Shown here piece after piece: positions 1-9,373 of a stretch of 64,000 nucleotides of DNA. Below the pieces are notes generated by a model. The model saw only the letters and a program-made list of their open reading frames with translations. It did not search any database and was not told where the DNA came from. The stretch spans positions 248,001-312,000 of the forward strand of contig NZ_JAUYHK010000016.1 in NCBI RefSeq assembly GCF_030690045.1, written 5' to 3'. The stretch's first letter is position 1. Each line of letters begins with the position of its first letter. The position numbers and the translations under genes are program-made. This DNA comes from Thalassospira sp. (GTDB taxonomy: Bacteria; Pseudomonadota; Alphaproteobacteria; Rhodospirillales; Thalassospiraceae).

Positions 1-833
1 ATCCGGGCAAGCGGTTTCAGGCCGCGCCTTTGCGATTCAGATTGCGTCATCAGCACCAATGCTGCCGCCCCGTCCGAAATGGATGCCGAATGCGCCGCCG
101 TTACCGTACCATCCTTGCGAAAGGCGGGACGCAATGTTGGAATTTTTTCCGGATTGGCTTTGGGCGGCTGTTCATCGGTACCGACGATGACATCACCCTT
201 GCGGGTTGCAACCGTTACCGGGGTGATTTCCGCATCGAAATAGCCACCGGTTGCGGCATTTTGCGCCCGTGTCAGGGATGTTATGGCATAATCATCCTGT
301 TCCTGACGGGTGAAACCGTATTTATCCGCCGTATCCTCGGCAAAGGTGCCCATTGAATGGCCCTTGTCATAGGCATCTTCCAGCCCGTCCAGCGCCATAT
401 GGTCATAAACCTGACTATGGCCGTAACGCTGTCCATTACGCATATTGGGCAGCAGGAACGGCGCATTGGTCATGCTTTCCATTCCGCCCGCGACCACAAT
501 GGTTGCACTACCCGCGATCAGCGCATCATGGCCCAGCATCGCCGCCTTCATCGCCGATCCGCACATTTTATTGAGTGTGGTTGCCCCGGCACTGCGCGGG
601 ATTCCGGCATGCCATGCCGCCTGTCGGGCGGGGGCCTGCCCCTGTCCGGCCGACAGGACATTGCCCATGATGATTTCATCAATATCGGCCGCCGCCACAC
701 CACCGCGTTCAAGGGCGGCCCGAATGGCAATTCCGCCCAGTTCGGATGCCGTCATCCCGGCAAGATCGCCCTGAAACCCGCCCATCGGGGTGCGTGCACA
801 GGACACAATGACAATCGGATCATTCTGGTTCAT
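1..833 (-). CDS. Acetyl-CoA acetyltransferase (thiolase), 3' end cut off by window edge
   Basis: About 277 codons are open from an ATG at 833 down to base 1 with no stop, so the C-terminal part lies outside the window. The N-terminus reads MNQNDPIVIVSCARTPMGGF, typical of biosynthetic/degradative thiolases. The nucleophilic cysteine sits in NKMCGSAMKA (Cys91), followed by the GGMESMTNAPFLLPNMR segment of acetyl-CoA acetyltransferases. Thiolases of this class cleave or form acetoacetyl-CoA. It lies 24 bp downstream of isovaleryl-CoA dehydrogenase on the same strand, which fits the last step of leucine/ketone-body catabolism. The catalytic His and the second Cys are not visible because of the truncation. 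Other short-chain beta-ketothiolases cannot be excluded. Confidence 0.93.
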   Translation of the reverse strand, partial: MNQNDPIVIVSCARTPMGGFQGDLAGMTASELGGIAIRAALERGGVAAADIDEIIMGNVLSAGQGQAPARQAAWHAGIPRSAGATTLNKMCGSAMKAAMLGHDALIAGSATIVVAGGMESMTNAPFLLPNMRNGQRYGHSQVYDHMALDGLEDAYDKGHSMGTFAEDTADKYGFTRQEQDDYAITSLTRAQNAATGGYFDAEITPVTVATRKGDVIVGTDEQPPKANPEKIPTLRPAFRKDGTVTAAHSASISDGAAALVLMTQSESQRRGLKPLAR

Positions 834-857
834 GATTTTATGTTCCTGTCAGATATT

Positions 858-2030
858 TCAGGCGGTTTCGCCAAACAATTCGCGGCCAATCAACATGCGG
901 CGGATTTCGCTGGTGCCTGCGCCAATTTCATACAGTTTGGCATCACGCAGCAAACGACCGGTCGGATATTCGTTGATATAGCCATTGCCGCCCAGTGCCT
1001 GAATGGCTTCCAGTGCCATCCATGTTGCCTTTTCAGCGGCATAGAGGATGACCCCCGCCGCATCCTTGCGCGATGTTTCACCGCGATCACAGGCCTTGGC
1101 AACCTCGTACACATAGGCGCGGCAGGCATTCATCGTCGTGTACATGTCCGCGATCTTGCCCTGCATCAGTTGAAATTCGCCAATCGCCTGACCGAACTGT
1201 TTGCGTTCATGGATATAGGGCACCACCACATCCATACAGGCCCGCATGATCCCGGTGGGGCCTGCGGCCAGAACGGCACGTTCGTAATCAAGGCCGCTCA
1301 TCAATACCCGCACCCCGCCATTGGGATTGCCCAGAATATTTTCTTCGGGAACGTCGCAATCGATAAACACCAGTTCGCAGGTGTTGGAACCCCGCATACC
1401 CAGCTTGTCGAGCTTTTGCGCGGTGGAAAATCCGGCAAAACCCTTTTCGATGATAAAGGCCGAAATGCCTTTGGGCCCGGCGGACATATCGGTCTTGGCA
1501 TAAACCACCAGCGTATCGGCATCCGGGCCGTTGGTGATCCACATTTTATTGCCGTTCAGGATGTAGCGGTCGCCTTTTTTTTCGGCGCGCAGTTTCATCG
1601 ACACCACATCCGATCCGGCACCCGGTTCGCTCATTGCCAGGGCACCGATATGTTCGCCACTGATCAGTTTGGGCAGATAACGTGCCTTTTGTTCTGCCGT
1701 GCCATTGCGGCGAATCTGATTGACGCACAAATTGGAATGCGCCCCGTAAGACAACGCGACCGAGGCCGAAGCCCGGCTGATTTCTTCCATCGCCACGACA
1801 TGTTCCAGATAGCCAAGGCCTGTGCCGCCATCTTCTTCGGGCACGGTAATGCCCAACAGGCCCAAATCACCGAATTTGCGCCATAAATCGTTCGGAAATT
1901 CGTTTTTTGCATCAATTTCAGCGGCGCGGGGGGCGATTTCGGCCTCGGCAAAGGTCGAAACGGCATCGCGGATTGCCTCGGCGGTTTCGCCAAGGTCAAA
2001 TTTCAAACCGGGAAGATCAATAAAGGCCAT
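858..2030 (-). CDS. ivd: Isovaleryl-CoA dehydrogenase
   Basis: 390 residues, full length for an acyl-CoA dehydrogenase. This FAD enzyme oxidises isovaleryl-CoA to 3-methylcrotonyl-CoA in leucine breakdown and passes electrons to ETF. The acyl-CoA dehydrogenase signature [10 protein letters not shown] is at residues 132-141. Two features separate IVD from its relatives: the segment [14 protein letters not shown] near residue 93, and the catalytic Glu in [12 protein letters not shown] (Glu250), with [10 protein letters not shown] at the C-terminus instead of the YEGT form with a catalytic Glu. It is co-directional with the thioesterase upstream (33 bp gap) and the thiolase downstream (24 bp gap), so the three probably form one operon. 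The ATG at 2030 gives the canonical N-terminus. Confidence 0.95.
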   Translation of the reverse strand: MAFIDLPGLKFDLGETAEAIRDAVSTFAEAEIAPRAAEIDAKNEFPNDLWRKFGDLGLLGITVPEEDGGTGLGYLEHVVAMEEISRASASVALSYGAHSNLCVNQIRRNGTAEQKARYLPKLISGEHIGALAMSEPGAGSDVVSMKLRAEKKGDRYILNGNKMWITNGPDADTLVVYAKTDMSAGPKGISAFIIEKGFAGFSTAQKLDKLGMRGSNTCELVFIDCDVPEENILGNPNGGVRVLMSGLDYERAVLAAGPTGIMRACMDVVVPYIHERKQFGQAIGEFQLMQGKIADMYTTMNACRAYVYEVAKACDRGETSRKDAAGVILYAAEKATWMALEAIQALGGNGYINEYPTGRLLRDAKLYEIGAGTSEIRRMLIGRELFGETA

Positions 2031-2063
2031 TATGTGTTTCCTGCCCTGGGTGGGATTATGGTT

Positions 2064-2534
2064 TTAACCGGCGGTTTGTGCGCCTTGCAGTTCCGGTGGC
2101 AATGTCATGACTTTCAGGGTTTGCAACGCGGTGGCGCACAGATTGTCCTGACCGTTTTTTTCGCCAAAAACATCAATACGGGTCACAATGATCGATCGGC
2201 CCCGGCTGATCACATCCCCCACCGCCCTGAGGCGATGGCCCTGTCCGGGGGCGACAATGTTCAGTTTATATTCGATGGTCAACATGCCCTGATCGGCGGC
2301 GACCAGACTCCATCCGGCAAATCCCCCGGCGATATCGGCCAGCCCGGCAATCAACCCGCCATGAAAATAGCCGTTATGCTGGATCAGATCGGCCCGCGCA
2401 GGCAGGACCATTTCGACCTGACCGGGCCGGACATCGGTAATTTCCGCCCCGATTGCCAAATTATAGGGTTGCTGGCGAAACCGGAGGCGGACTTCGGTTG
2501 CGTAATCGGGATTTGACGGTTCAAACACAGTCAT
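2064..2534 (-). CDS. PaaI-family hotdog thioesterase
   Basis: 156 residues with a single hotdog domain. The motif HNGYFHGGLIAGLADIAGG (residues 53-71) carries the HGG and the Asp that position CoA substrates in PaaI/YbgC-like thioesterases. The protein probably hydrolyses an acyl-CoA thioester in the cytoplasm; the substrate cannot be read from the sequence. It is the first gene of a minus-strand operon with isovaleryl-CoA dehydrogenase and thiolase, so a role in draining CoA esters during branched-chain amino acid breakdown is a reasonable inference. A palindrome resembling a LiuR operator lies about 50-70 bp upstream of its ATG. Confidence 0.85.
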   Translation of the reverse strand: MTVFEPSNPDYATEVRLRFRQQPYNLAIGAEITDVRPGQVEMVLPARADLIQHNGYFHGGLIAGLADIAGGFAGWSLVAADQGMLTIEYKLNIVAPGQGHRLRAVGDVISRGRSIIVTRIDVFGEKNGQDNLCATALQTLKVMTLPPELQGAQTAG

Positions 2535-2581
2535 CGGGCCATCCTGTCACCTTGCCGGATCAAATATGGACTCCGTTGTAG

Positions 2582-2603
2582 TTGACGTTAACGTAAACGT
2601 CAA
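2582..2603. promoter_or_regulatory. LiuR-like (MerR family) operator palindrome
   Basis: A 22-bp inverted repeat with arms TTGACGTTAAC and GTAAACGTCAA; 10 of 11 positions are symmetric. It sits 48 bp upstream of the thioesterase/ivd operon. On the minus strand the outer arm supplies a TTGACG -35-like hexamer, with TACAAC 17 bases downstream as a possible -10. LiuR, a MerR-type regulator of leucine/isovalerate catabolism, is known to use palindromes of the ACGTnnACGT type. The assignment rests on motif similarity plus the catabolic genes it precedes. Confidence 0.6.
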
Positions 2604-2657
2604 ATTAAATCCGTACTGCTATGCGGATTTAAGCGCGACCTTGCAAAAAACGGCCCG

Positions 2658-3470
2658 TCAGTTGGTATCCGATCCCCATCGCGCAACATTGCGTGCAATC
2701 ATTTCCGTCATCACATCTTCCTGTACCAGCTTGAAAACCGCCTGCGCCAGACGGCCCCGCAAGGCCCCATTATTGCAGGGCGACTGATGGGACAGGGTAA
2801 TATAAAGGTCTTCGGTACTGACCGGCACCGCATGGGCGCGGATACCCTCGATGTTATAGCGCGCCACATAGGCGGCACCGGGATATTCCTCGTAAATCAG
2901 ATAGTCGGCCCGCGACAGCGACAACATGCGCAGGGCCTGTTCCAGATTGGGGGTTTCACGAATGGTCAGGGATTGGCGGGCAAAGGTATCAAATGCCTGA
3001 CCGAAACTGTTATTGATCACTGTCAGGCCTTCCAGCCCGATCAGATCATCCCACTTCTGATACGCCATCGTATAATTTTCGGGTGTCCAGATCACCGTTT
3101 CGGTTCCCTGAAACGGTGGATGGACATAATCCATATATTCCATGCGCGGCAATGTCAGAAACGCCCCGGCAATCAGGTCAATCTTGCCGGACCGGGCCTC
3201 TTCCTGTACGCGGCCCCACGGGCCGACATAGATCACATCAATATGGATGCCAATTTCACGCGACAGACGATCCATGAAATCGGCATTGGCACCGATCAGT
3301 TCATTTGGATTTTCGAGATTGCGCCACAGATAGGGCGGGTAATCCGGATTGCCTGACGCCACCAGTTTATGGCACCGGTCCGTATCGGCCTGCGCGATGC
3401 CGGGTGTCACCACCGCAATCGCGCCCAGCACTATCAGAAAACACAGATAACCACGCTCAAAAACCTGCAT
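2658..3470 (-). CDS. Periplasmic solute-binding protein, SBP_bac_3-like
   Basis: 270 residues from the ATG at 3470, where MQVFERGYLCFLIVLGAIAV starts a clean signal peptide ending near AQA. An ATG at 3524 would add 18 residues of basic, non-signal sequence and is less likely. The mature part starts with SGNPDYPPYLWRN, and motifs such as IGANADFMDRLSREIGIHIDVI and GKIDLIAGAFLTLPRMEYMDYVHPPF are those of family 3 (amino-acid type) binding proteins, in which these segments line the ligand cleft. No ABC permease or ATPase is adjacent, so it is an orphan: either it serves a remote transporter or it acts as a sensor. Ligand unknown. Confidence 0.8.
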   Translation of the reverse strand: MQVFERGYLCFLIVLGAIAVVTPGIAQADTDRCHKLVASGNPDYPPYLWRNLENPNELIGANADFMDRLSREIGIHIDVIYVGPWGRVQEEARSGKIDLIAGAFLTLPRMEYMDYVHPPFQGTETVIWTPENYTMAYQKWDDLIGLEGLTVINNSFGQAFDTFARQSLTIRETPNLEQALRMLSLSRADYLIYEEYPGAAYVARYNIEGIRAHAVPVSTEDLYITLSHQSPCNNGALRGRLAQAVFKLVQEDVMTEMIARNVARWGSDTN

Positions 3471-3617
3471 CTGTGCCTGCCCTTTCGCCCTGCCTGACCG
3501 CCCCGGATTTTTATATGGTGTCAAATATACGCCGGAAAATGTCGCGAATAACTTTTTTTATCACCCCTGAAAATCAACCATAAATTTCAAATAATTACAA
3601 CCACATCACCCTGACGC

Positions 3618-3652
3618 AAAAGGGGCCCCGACATAAACCGGAGCCCCTTTTT
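3618..3652 (-). terminator. Rho-independent terminator of the DEAD-box helicase gene
   Basis: The arms AAAAGGGGC (3618-3626) and GCCCCTTTTT (3643-3652) form a hairpin about 40 bp past the helicase stop codon. Read on the minus strand, the GC stem is followed by a TTTT run. Confidence 0.85.
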
Positions 3653-3690
3653 AAAAATCTGTTACCGTCATCAATGACAGCATCGTACCC

Positions 3691-5559
3691 TTAGGCAGAA
3701 CGACGTTTCAGGCCCTGCTGGCCGCTACGGCCACCTTCGCTGCGTCCTTCAGGACGGCCTTCCGCACGACGCGGACGGTCGGCGCTGAAATCACGGCTGC
3801 GGTCATCGCGGTCACGACTGGCAAAACCACCCGGCTTGCCACGGTCGGCACCGACACGCGGCTTGCCTGCGAAACGTTTTTCGCCGCCACGTTCTGCACC
3901 ACGTTCACCGCCGCGCTCACCGGCACGCTCAAAACGTGCGCCGGGTTTTTCACCCTGTTCGCTGCGCGGACGGAACGAAGTCGGACGACCGGCACCCGCA
4001 CCGGCTGCGGCGGCGGCAAAGCCTTCGCCACGACCACCGCTGCGCTCGAAACGGGCACCACGGTCGGCACGATCCGAACGTTCCGGACGATCATTGGTGT
4101 TGCGACCGGCAAAATCCGACCGTTCATTGCGACCACGCGGGCCGTCAAAACGCGGCTTGTCGCGATCCGGCGCACGATCTTCTTCAAAGGTGCGACGGGC
4201 GGCTGCCGGACGATCGGCACGGTCGAAACGGCGTTCGCCATCACGCGGGCCATCGAAACGACGCTTGCCTTCCGAACGTTCGCCATCACGACCGCCGCCA
4301 AAGCCACGACCGGCTCCACCACCGGCACCCGGACGACCAGACGGACGACCGCTGCCGAAATTGCTGTTACGGCCACGGCCTTCGGGACGGCCTGCACCGG
4401 CACCTTCGCGACGGGCGGCAGGCGGCGAATGGAATTCATGATCGGCATCGATTTCAACATCCTGACGGATGGTGCGTTCAATATTGCGCAGATGACGGAC
4501 ATCACGCGGTTCGCAGAACGAAATCGCAATACCGTCTGCGCCACCACGACCGGTACGGCCAATACGGTGAACATAATTTTCCGGATCGGTCGGCAAATCA
4601 TAGTTGATCACATGCGAAATGCCCGGAACGTCAATACCACGGGCGGCGACATCGGTCGCCACCAGAACCGGGAACCGGCCATCGCGGAAATTGCGCAGGA
4701 TTTTCTGACGAATACGCTGCTGCTTGTCACCATGAATGGCATCGGCCTGAACGCCTTCATCCCGCAACTGGAAAGACAGTTCGTCGGCATCCGCCTTGGT
4801 TTTGGTGAAAACCAGAACGCGATCCGCGCCTTCACGTTTCAGAAGCTGCACCAGAAGCGGCGTCTTGTTATGACGGGTCACGAACATGCCACGCTGGGTT
4901 ACACGTTCGGTCACGCTGGACTGCGGTGCAGTCTGAACCATGACCGGGTTATTCAACAGGCGGTCGGTCAGATGTTTGACTTCGGCCGGCATGGTGGCCG
5001 AGAACATCACCGTCTGATGATCTTTCGGCAGCAAAGCGGCAACAGACAGGACATCTTCCGAAAAACCAAGGTCGAGCATCCGGTCGGCTTCATCAAGCAC
5101 GAAGACTTCGACATCGTCAAAGCGCACGGTATTGCGCGACATATGATCGAGCAAACGACCCGGGGTCGCGACCAGAATGTCTACGCCACGGCGCAGTTCC
5201 TGAATCTGCGGGCCCATCGGCGCGCCACCATAAACGACAGACGAAAACAGACGGATGCCTTTTTTGAAATCGCGCAGGCACTGGCCGATCTGGTTGGCAA
5301 GTTCGCGGGTCGGTGCCAGAATCAGCGCACGCGGCTGACCCGGGACAGAGCGTTTCGGATTTTCAGCCAGACGCTGAAGCATCGGCAAACAGAAGGCTGC
5401 GGTCTTGCCGCCACCGGTCTGCGAAATCCCCATCAGGTCGCGGCCTTCCAGCAATGCCGGAATGGTGGCGGACTGGATTTCGGTCGGTGCGGTGAAGCCG
5501 GAAGCTTCAACAGCGCGCAGCAGGGGCTCGATAAGTTTGAGCCCTTCAAAACTTGTCAT
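3691..5559 (-). CDS. DEAD-box ATP-dependent RNA helicase, RhlE-like, with long R/G/D-rich tail
   Basis: 622 residues. The helicase core occupies about residues 1-385: Q-motif (GFTAPTEIQ, 21-29), motif I SQTGGGKT (46-53), motif Ia PTREL (83-87), motif II DEAD (156-159), motif III SAT (187-189) and motif VI HRIGRTGRGG. It would unwind short RNA duplexes in ribosome assembly or RNA decay. Motif I has Gly where most family members have Ser (TGGGKT against TGSGKT), which is tolerated. The last 240 or so residues are low complexity, dominated by Arg, Gly, Asp, Ser and Ala with recurring RFD/RFERAG blocks, typical of RNA-binding tails. The skewed composition leaves long open frames on the opposite strand, which are shadows. 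It has its own terminator downstream and is divergent from the chemoreceptor gene. Confidence 0.93.
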   Translation of the reverse strand: MTSFEGLKLIEPLLRAVEASGFTAPTEIQSATIPALLEGRDLMGISQTGGGKTAAFCLPMLQRLAENPKRSVPGQPRALILAPTRELANQIGQCLRDFKKGIRLFSSVVYGGAPMGPQIQELRRGVDILVATPGRLLDHMSRNTVRFDDVEVFVLDEADRMLDLGFSEDVLSVAALLPKDHQTVMFSATMPAEVKHLTDRLLNNPVMVQTAPQSSVTERVTQRGMFVTRHNKTPLLVQLLKREGADRVLVFTKTKADADELSFQLRDEGVQADAIHGDKQQRIRQKILRNFRDGRFPVLVATDVAARGIDVPGISHVINYDLPTDPENYVHRIGRTGRGGADGIAISFCEPRDVRHLRNIERTIRQDVEIDADHEFHSPPAARREGAGAGRPEGRGRNSNFGSGRPSGRPGAGGGAGRGFGGGRDGERSEGKRRFDGPRDGERRFDRADRPAAARRTFEEDRAPDRDKPRFDGPRGRNERSDFAGRNTNDRPERSDRADRGARFERSGGRGEGFAAAAAGAGAGRPTSFRPRSEQGEKPGARFERAGERGGERGAERGGEKRFAGKPRVGADRGKPGGFASRDRDDRSRDFSADRPRRAEGRPEGRSEGGRSGQQGLKRRSA

Positions 5560-5956
5560 AATCAGGATGATCCTTCAAATCACCGGTCGGCGCCATGTTC
5601 ACGCCACAAAGAAGCCTGCTCAGGCGCAAAGCATCCCGGTGCGCGTCAAATCGGCGCCAAGGACCCTGCATGAGAGGCATATGATGAGGCACTGACGTCA
5701 TCACGTCACTGCCGCCCCCGCCTATTCATACAGTTCCTGGCAGCTCAAATCTGCCCACAAGCGAAGGAATGAGGGGGTGATACAGGCCCGCCCTGCGAAA
5801 GTCAATCAATTCAATTGTCGTTCCGAACGCCGGGCAGCCATGCGCCGAACGCGCGCCCGATAAATTTGTTACCTCTAATTTACTGAAAGACCTTATAATT
5901 AAACCCTGTGATGCCAATGTAAGTTAACCGACATGTCTTACCGGGGAACAGGTGTT
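5560..5956. other. Divergent intergenic region between helicase and chemoreceptor genes
   Basis: About 400 bp with no convincing gene. The part near the chemoreceptor is AT-rich and contains a perfect TATAAT at 5894-5899 on the plus strand, a plausible -10 box about 60 bp before the ATG; no good -35 lies at 16-18 bp. Toward the helicase there is a GACGTCATCACGTC near-repeat at about 5694-5707. A 63-codon minus-strand ORF at 5726-5917 has no family features and I do not accept it. Confidence 0.5.
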
Positions 5957-7627
5957 ATGAAGTTTCGTGTAGTAACGGGTATTTTCTCGATTCCGGCCAT
6001 CTGTCTTTTGACCTTGCTGGCCATCATCCTGACGGTCGCCCTGAATTATCAGGAAAGCCTCAGAAACGGCAAATTTCAGGCCATCGGCCAATTGACCGAA
6101 GGTGCCACCAAAATCGTCACATCCCATATGCAACGTGCGCAACAGGGCGAATTTGACGAGGCCGAAGCCCAAAGCCGCGTCCTTGCCATTCTGCGGGATT
6201 ACCGTTTTGACGGCGAGAATTACATTTTCATTTCCGATCTGAACCATTGCATGGTTCTTGATCCGCTCAGCCCCGGTGATGAAGGCGAATGCAAACCTGA
6301 CAGTGCCGTTCGCAAAATGATTGTCAGCACTGCCAAATCCGGTGGCGGGATCATCACCTATGAAACCAAAAAACCCGGCGAAGGTGAACGCCTGATTGAA
6401 AAGGCGGCCTATATTCGGGGCATTCCCGAATGGAACTGGGCCCTGGGTGCCGGTGTATATATGGATGATGTTCAGGCCGAATTTCAGGAAGTGATGACCA
6501 ATATCGCCATCATATCGGTCATCGCCATTGCGATTGCCGGGGCTTTGTCGTGGCTGGTCGGCACCCGGATCACCAACAGCATCGTCTCGCTGAACCGCAA
6601 TATCCGCACCATCGCCGAAGGCAATTACAAGGCCCCGGTCGATACCGAGTCCAAATTCGTCGAAATACAGGATATGGCATCGGGTATTCTGGCACTGCGC
6701 GACAAATCGGCCAGCGCCCAGCAACTCGAACAGGATGCCGCCGAACAAAAAAGCCGCAGCGAAAACGAACGGCGGGAAAATATCCGCAACATCGCCCACA
6801 AACTTGAAAGCGAAGTCGGCAGTATCGCCCGCTCGGTCGATCAATCGGTTCATCGCAGCCTTGAACTGTCGGTCAATATGTCGCGCAATGCCGGGGGCAT
6901 TCTGCAACACAGCAGCACGGTTTCTTCGGCCGCCAGTGACGTTTCCCACAATGTCGATGCCGTTGCCGCCGCCACCGAGGAACTGTCCTCCTCGATTGCC
7001 GAAATCAACATGCAGATTACCCAGATGGCCGATACGGTTGTCCGCGCCACCGATGAAAGCAACCGTGCCAGCGAGGATGTCGGCGGCCTGTCACGTTCTG
7101 TTGATAAAATTCAGGAAATCGTCAATCTGATCAATGATATCGCGGGGCAGACCAATCTTCTGGCCCTGAATGCCACGATTGAAGCCGCCCGCGCGGGAGA
7201 TGCCGGCAAGGGCTTTGCCGTAGTCGCCAGCGAAGTCAAAAACCTTGCCACCCAGACCGCCCGCGCCACCGAAGAAATCGCCAACCAGATCAATGGCGTT
7301 GTCGATGGAACACAACGGGCAGTACGCGGCATCGGTCAGGTTTCCGAAACCATCGAAATGGTTCGCAATGCCTCGACCGCCATTGCCGCAGCCATCGAAC
7401 AACAGGGGGCCGCAACCCAGGAAATCGCCGGAAACGCCAATCGCAGTGCAGATGGCGTCAAACAGATTTCCGACAATGTCAGCCAGACCATGAAAGACGC
7501 CAACGCCACCACAATTCATGCCGACGAACTTAAAAGCGCGTCCGAGGCCCTGTCCAGCCAGTCGGCAGAACTGACCAAGATCATCAACCGGTTTTCCGGC
7601 GATCTGGTCGCACAGGCCAACGCATAA
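5957..7627 (+). CDS. Methyl-accepting chemotaxis protein with periplasmic single-Cache domain
   Basis: 556 residues from the ATG at 5957; an upstream ATG at 5933 adds eight residues before the first hydrophobic helix and is less likely. Order: TM1 (about residues 5-30), a periplasmic single-Cache domain (about 31-180) with the hallmark [10 protein letters not shown] and a later [14 protein letters not shown] strand, TM2 ([17 protein letters not shown]), HAMP, then a cytoplasmic signalling helix bundle. The conserved hairpin tip reads [18 protein letters not shown]. It would sense a small molecule, often an organic acid for this Cache type, and control CheA. No che genes are adjacent. The C-terminus has no CheR-binding pentapeptide. 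Confidence 0.93.
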   Translation: MKFRVVTGIFSIPAICLLTLLAIILTVALNYQESLRNGKFQAIGQLTEGATKIVTSHMQRAQQGEFDEAEAQSRVLAILRDYRFDGENYIFISDLNHCMVLDPLSPGDEGECKPDSAVRKMIVSTAKSGGGIITYETKKPGEGERLIEKAAYIRGIPEWNWALGAGVYMDDVQAEFQEVMTNIAIISVIAIAIAGALSWLVGTRITNSIVSLNRNIRTIAEGNYKAPVDTESKFVEIQDMASGILALRDKSASAQQLEQDAAEQKSRSENERRENIRNIAHKLESEVGSIARSVDQSVHRSLELSVNMSRNAGGILQHSSTVSSAASDVSHNVDAVAAATEELSSSIAEINMQITQMADTVVRATDESNRASEDVGGLSRSVDKIQEIVNLINDIAGQTNLLALNATIEAARAGDAGKGFAVVASEVKNLATQTARATEEIANQINGVVDGTQRAVRGIGQVSETIEMVRNASTAIAAAIEQQGAATQEIAGNANRSADGVKQISDNVSQTMKDANATTIHADELKSASEALSSQSAELTKIINRFSGDLVAQANA

Positions 7628-7632
7628 CCTTG

Positions 7633-7662
7633 ATCCGGGGGCCCGGTTTCGGGCTCCCGGAT
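7633..7662 (+). terminator. Terminator hairpin after the chemoreceptor gene
   Basis: A 13-bp stem (7633-7645 with 7650-7662, one G-T pair) and a 4-base GTTT loop, followed by an AT-rich tail TTATATTT. It lies 6 bp after the chemoreceptor stop and 7 bp before the stop of the convergent pheA, so it may serve both genes. Confidence 0.75.
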
Positions 7663-7668
7663 TTATAT

Positions 7669-8541
7669 TTATTCTGCCGGAAGATCGTTATCCCGGCGGA
7701 ACGGATCGGCCGGATAAACGCCCAGAATGCGGACTTCGTGCGAGAAAAACTGCAATTCTTCAAGGGCGTGGCGCAGGCGTAATTCTTCGGGATGGGCTTC
7801 GACCTCGGCAAAGAATTGCGTCGCGGTGAAATGCCCCTCCACCATATAGCTTTCCAGCTTGGTCATATTGATGCCGTTGGTCGCAAACCCGCCCAGCGCC
7901 TTGTAAAGGGCGGCGGCAACGTTGCGCACCCGAAAGACAAAACTGGTCACCACCGGGCCACTGTCAATCGCGGCTTCCTGTGCATCGCGTGACAGGATGA
8001 TGAAACGGGTGGTGTTATGTTCGGCATCCTCGATTTCGGTGCGCAGGATATCCAGCCCGTAAATCTCGGCGGCCAGCACCGGGGCAATCGCCGCGATGCT
8101 TTTATCGCCACGATCCGCGACTTCCTTGGCGCATCCGGCGGTATCAGGCCCGACCACCGTATGCACGCCCAGTTCCTTGCGAATTTTGCGGCACTGGCCC
8201 AGCGCATGCACATGGCTGTGGATTTCGCGAATATCGGAAATCTGCGCCCCCTTGACCGCCAGCAGGGCGTGATTGATGCGCAAAAAGGTTTCGCCGATGA
8301 TATGGACGCCCGACTCGGGTAACAGGTGATGCACATCGGCCACCCGCCCGGCCAGCGAATTATCAATCGGAATCACCGCCAGATCGACTTCACCATCGCG
8401 CAATGCCCCGAATGCCCCTTCAAATGTCCGGCAGGGCACCGTCACCGCCCCGGGGAAACACCGGCGGGCGGCCTGATCGGAATAGGCACCGTGCATTCCC
8501 TGAAAGGCAATACGTTTATGGGCGGTTTTTTCGGCAGTCAT
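7669..8541 (-). CDS. pheA: Prephenate dehydratase
   Basis: 290 residues from the ATG at 8541, which is about 9 bases after a GGGA; an ATG at 8550 abuts that GGGA and is less likely. The enzyme converts prephenate to phenylpyruvate in phenylalanine synthesis. The N-terminal catalytic domain begins with AFQGMHGAYSDQAARRCFPG and contains the NTTRFIIL stretch holding the conserved Thr-Arg-Phe. A C-terminal ACT regulatory domain follows (TSFVFRVRNVAAALYKALGG, then NMTKLESY), the phenylalanine-binding allosteric module. There is no chorismate mutase domain, so it is monofunctional, as in most alphaproteobacteria. It lies co-directional with kdsB, 86 bp downstream of it. Confidence 0.95.
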   Translation of the reverse strand: MTAEKTAHKRIAFQGMHGAYSDQAARRCFPGAVTVPCRTFEGAFGALRDGEVDLAVIPIDNSLAGRVADVHHLLPESGVHIIGETFLRINHALLAVKGAQISDIREIHSHVHALGQCRKIRKELGVHTVVGPDTAGCAKEVADRGDKSIAAIAPVLAAEIYGLDILRTEIEDAEHNTTRFIILSRDAQEAAIDSGPVVTSFVFRVRNVAAALYKALGGFATNGINMTKLESYMVEGHFTATQFFAEVEAHPEELRLRHALEELQFFSHEVRILGVYPADPFRRDNDLPAE

Positions 8542-8626
8542 CTGGCACATTCCCGAATTATTAGGTAAAATTTACTCATCCGTTTTATTTTTCGGCAAAT
8601 CAAAACATCAAACCGCGATCCTGCGA

Positions 8627-9373
8627 TCAGGGCCGGGGACCCAGCGCGGCGCGGGCCCGTTCAAGGTCTTCGGGTGTATCGACACCCAGCGGCACCCCGT
8701 CCACCAGCGCCACCGCAATCACCATACCGTTTTCAAGGGCGCGCAACTGTTCCAGTTTTTCGCGCTGTTCCAGTTCGGCGGGCGGCAGGGTCACAAACCG
8801 GTCCAGCGCGGCACGGCGATAAGCATAAAGCCCGATATGATGATAAAGCGGCCCGTCACCATAAGGGGCCGTTGCCCGGGTGAAATACAGGGCGCGGGCC
8901 ACACGCCCGCCACCAAATGCCGCCACCGCCTTGACCACATTGGGATTGGTGCGTTCACCATCGCGTGTGATGACGGCGGCAAGGGTGGCAATATCCACTG
9001 ACGGGTCGGACAGCGGATCAAACACCGCCCGGATGTCTTCGGGAGAAATCGTCGGCAAATCACCCTGCACATTGACAATCGCATCATAAAGACCGTCGGG
9101 ATCACATTCCTGCAAGGCCTGATGCACCCGGTCAGACCCGCTGGGCAGATCCGGATCGGTCAGAACCGCAATACCACCGGCCTGTGTGATGGCATCGGCA
9201 ATCTTTTGTTCGGCACAGGCGACAATCACCGGACCGATCCCGGCCTCAACCGCGCGCCGCCAGACATGCACAATCATCGCCTCGCCATGAATATCGGCCA
9301 ATGGCTTGTCGGGCAGCCGGGTCGATCCCAGACGGGCCGGAATGATAATGACAGGATTGCGCGGCACGGACAT
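8627..9373 (-). CDS. kdsB: 3-deoxy-manno-octulosonate cytidylyltransferase
   Basis: 248 residues. It activates Kdo to CMP-Kdo for lipopolysaccharide core synthesis in the cytoplasm. The nucleotide-binding start [19 protein letters not shown] is the family signature, with [15 protein letters not shown] and the [14 protein letters not shown] metal/substrate segment following. The ATG at 9373 has GGAGG five bases upstream, which decides the start; a TTG just before it is not needed. It runs in the same direction as pheA, a frequent pairing in Rhodospirillales. Upstream lies a 330-bp divergent region shared with the cytochrome gene. Confidence 0.95.
   Translation of the reverse strand: MSVPRNPVIIIPARLGSTRLPDKPLADIHGEAMIVHVWRRAVEAGIGPVIVACAEQKIADAITQAGGIAVLTDPDLPSGSDRVHQALQECDPDGLYDAIVNVQGDLPTISPEDIRAVFDPLSDPSVDIATLAAVITRDGERTNPNVVKAVAAFGGGRVARALYFTRATAPYGDGPLYHHIGLYAYRRAALDRFVTLPPAELEQREKLEQLRALENGMVIAVALVDGVPLGVDTPEDLERARAALGPRP

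Noticed and set aside
357-1886. 509-codon plus-strand open frame over ivd and thiolase
   Set aside because: It is antisense to two well-supported enzymes and has no family features; a long shadow frame caused by codon bias.
4000-4400. Repeat-rich DNA in the helicase tail considered as a repeat or CRISPR-like array
   Set aside because: Periodicity is irregular and follows codons; there are no constant-length repeats with unique spacers.
3708-4607. Long open frames on both strands across the helicase tail
   Set aside because: They come from the repetitive Arg/Gly/Asp codons of the helicase C-terminus; the peptides are low complexity with no domain.
4429-5673. 414-codon plus-strand frame opposite the helicase core
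   Set aside because: All helicase motifs are on the minus strand; this is its antisense shadow.
5726-5917. 63-codon minus-strand frame in the helicase/chemoreceptor gap
   Set aside because: No good ribosome site, no family motif, and it overlaps the probable chemoreceptor promoter region.
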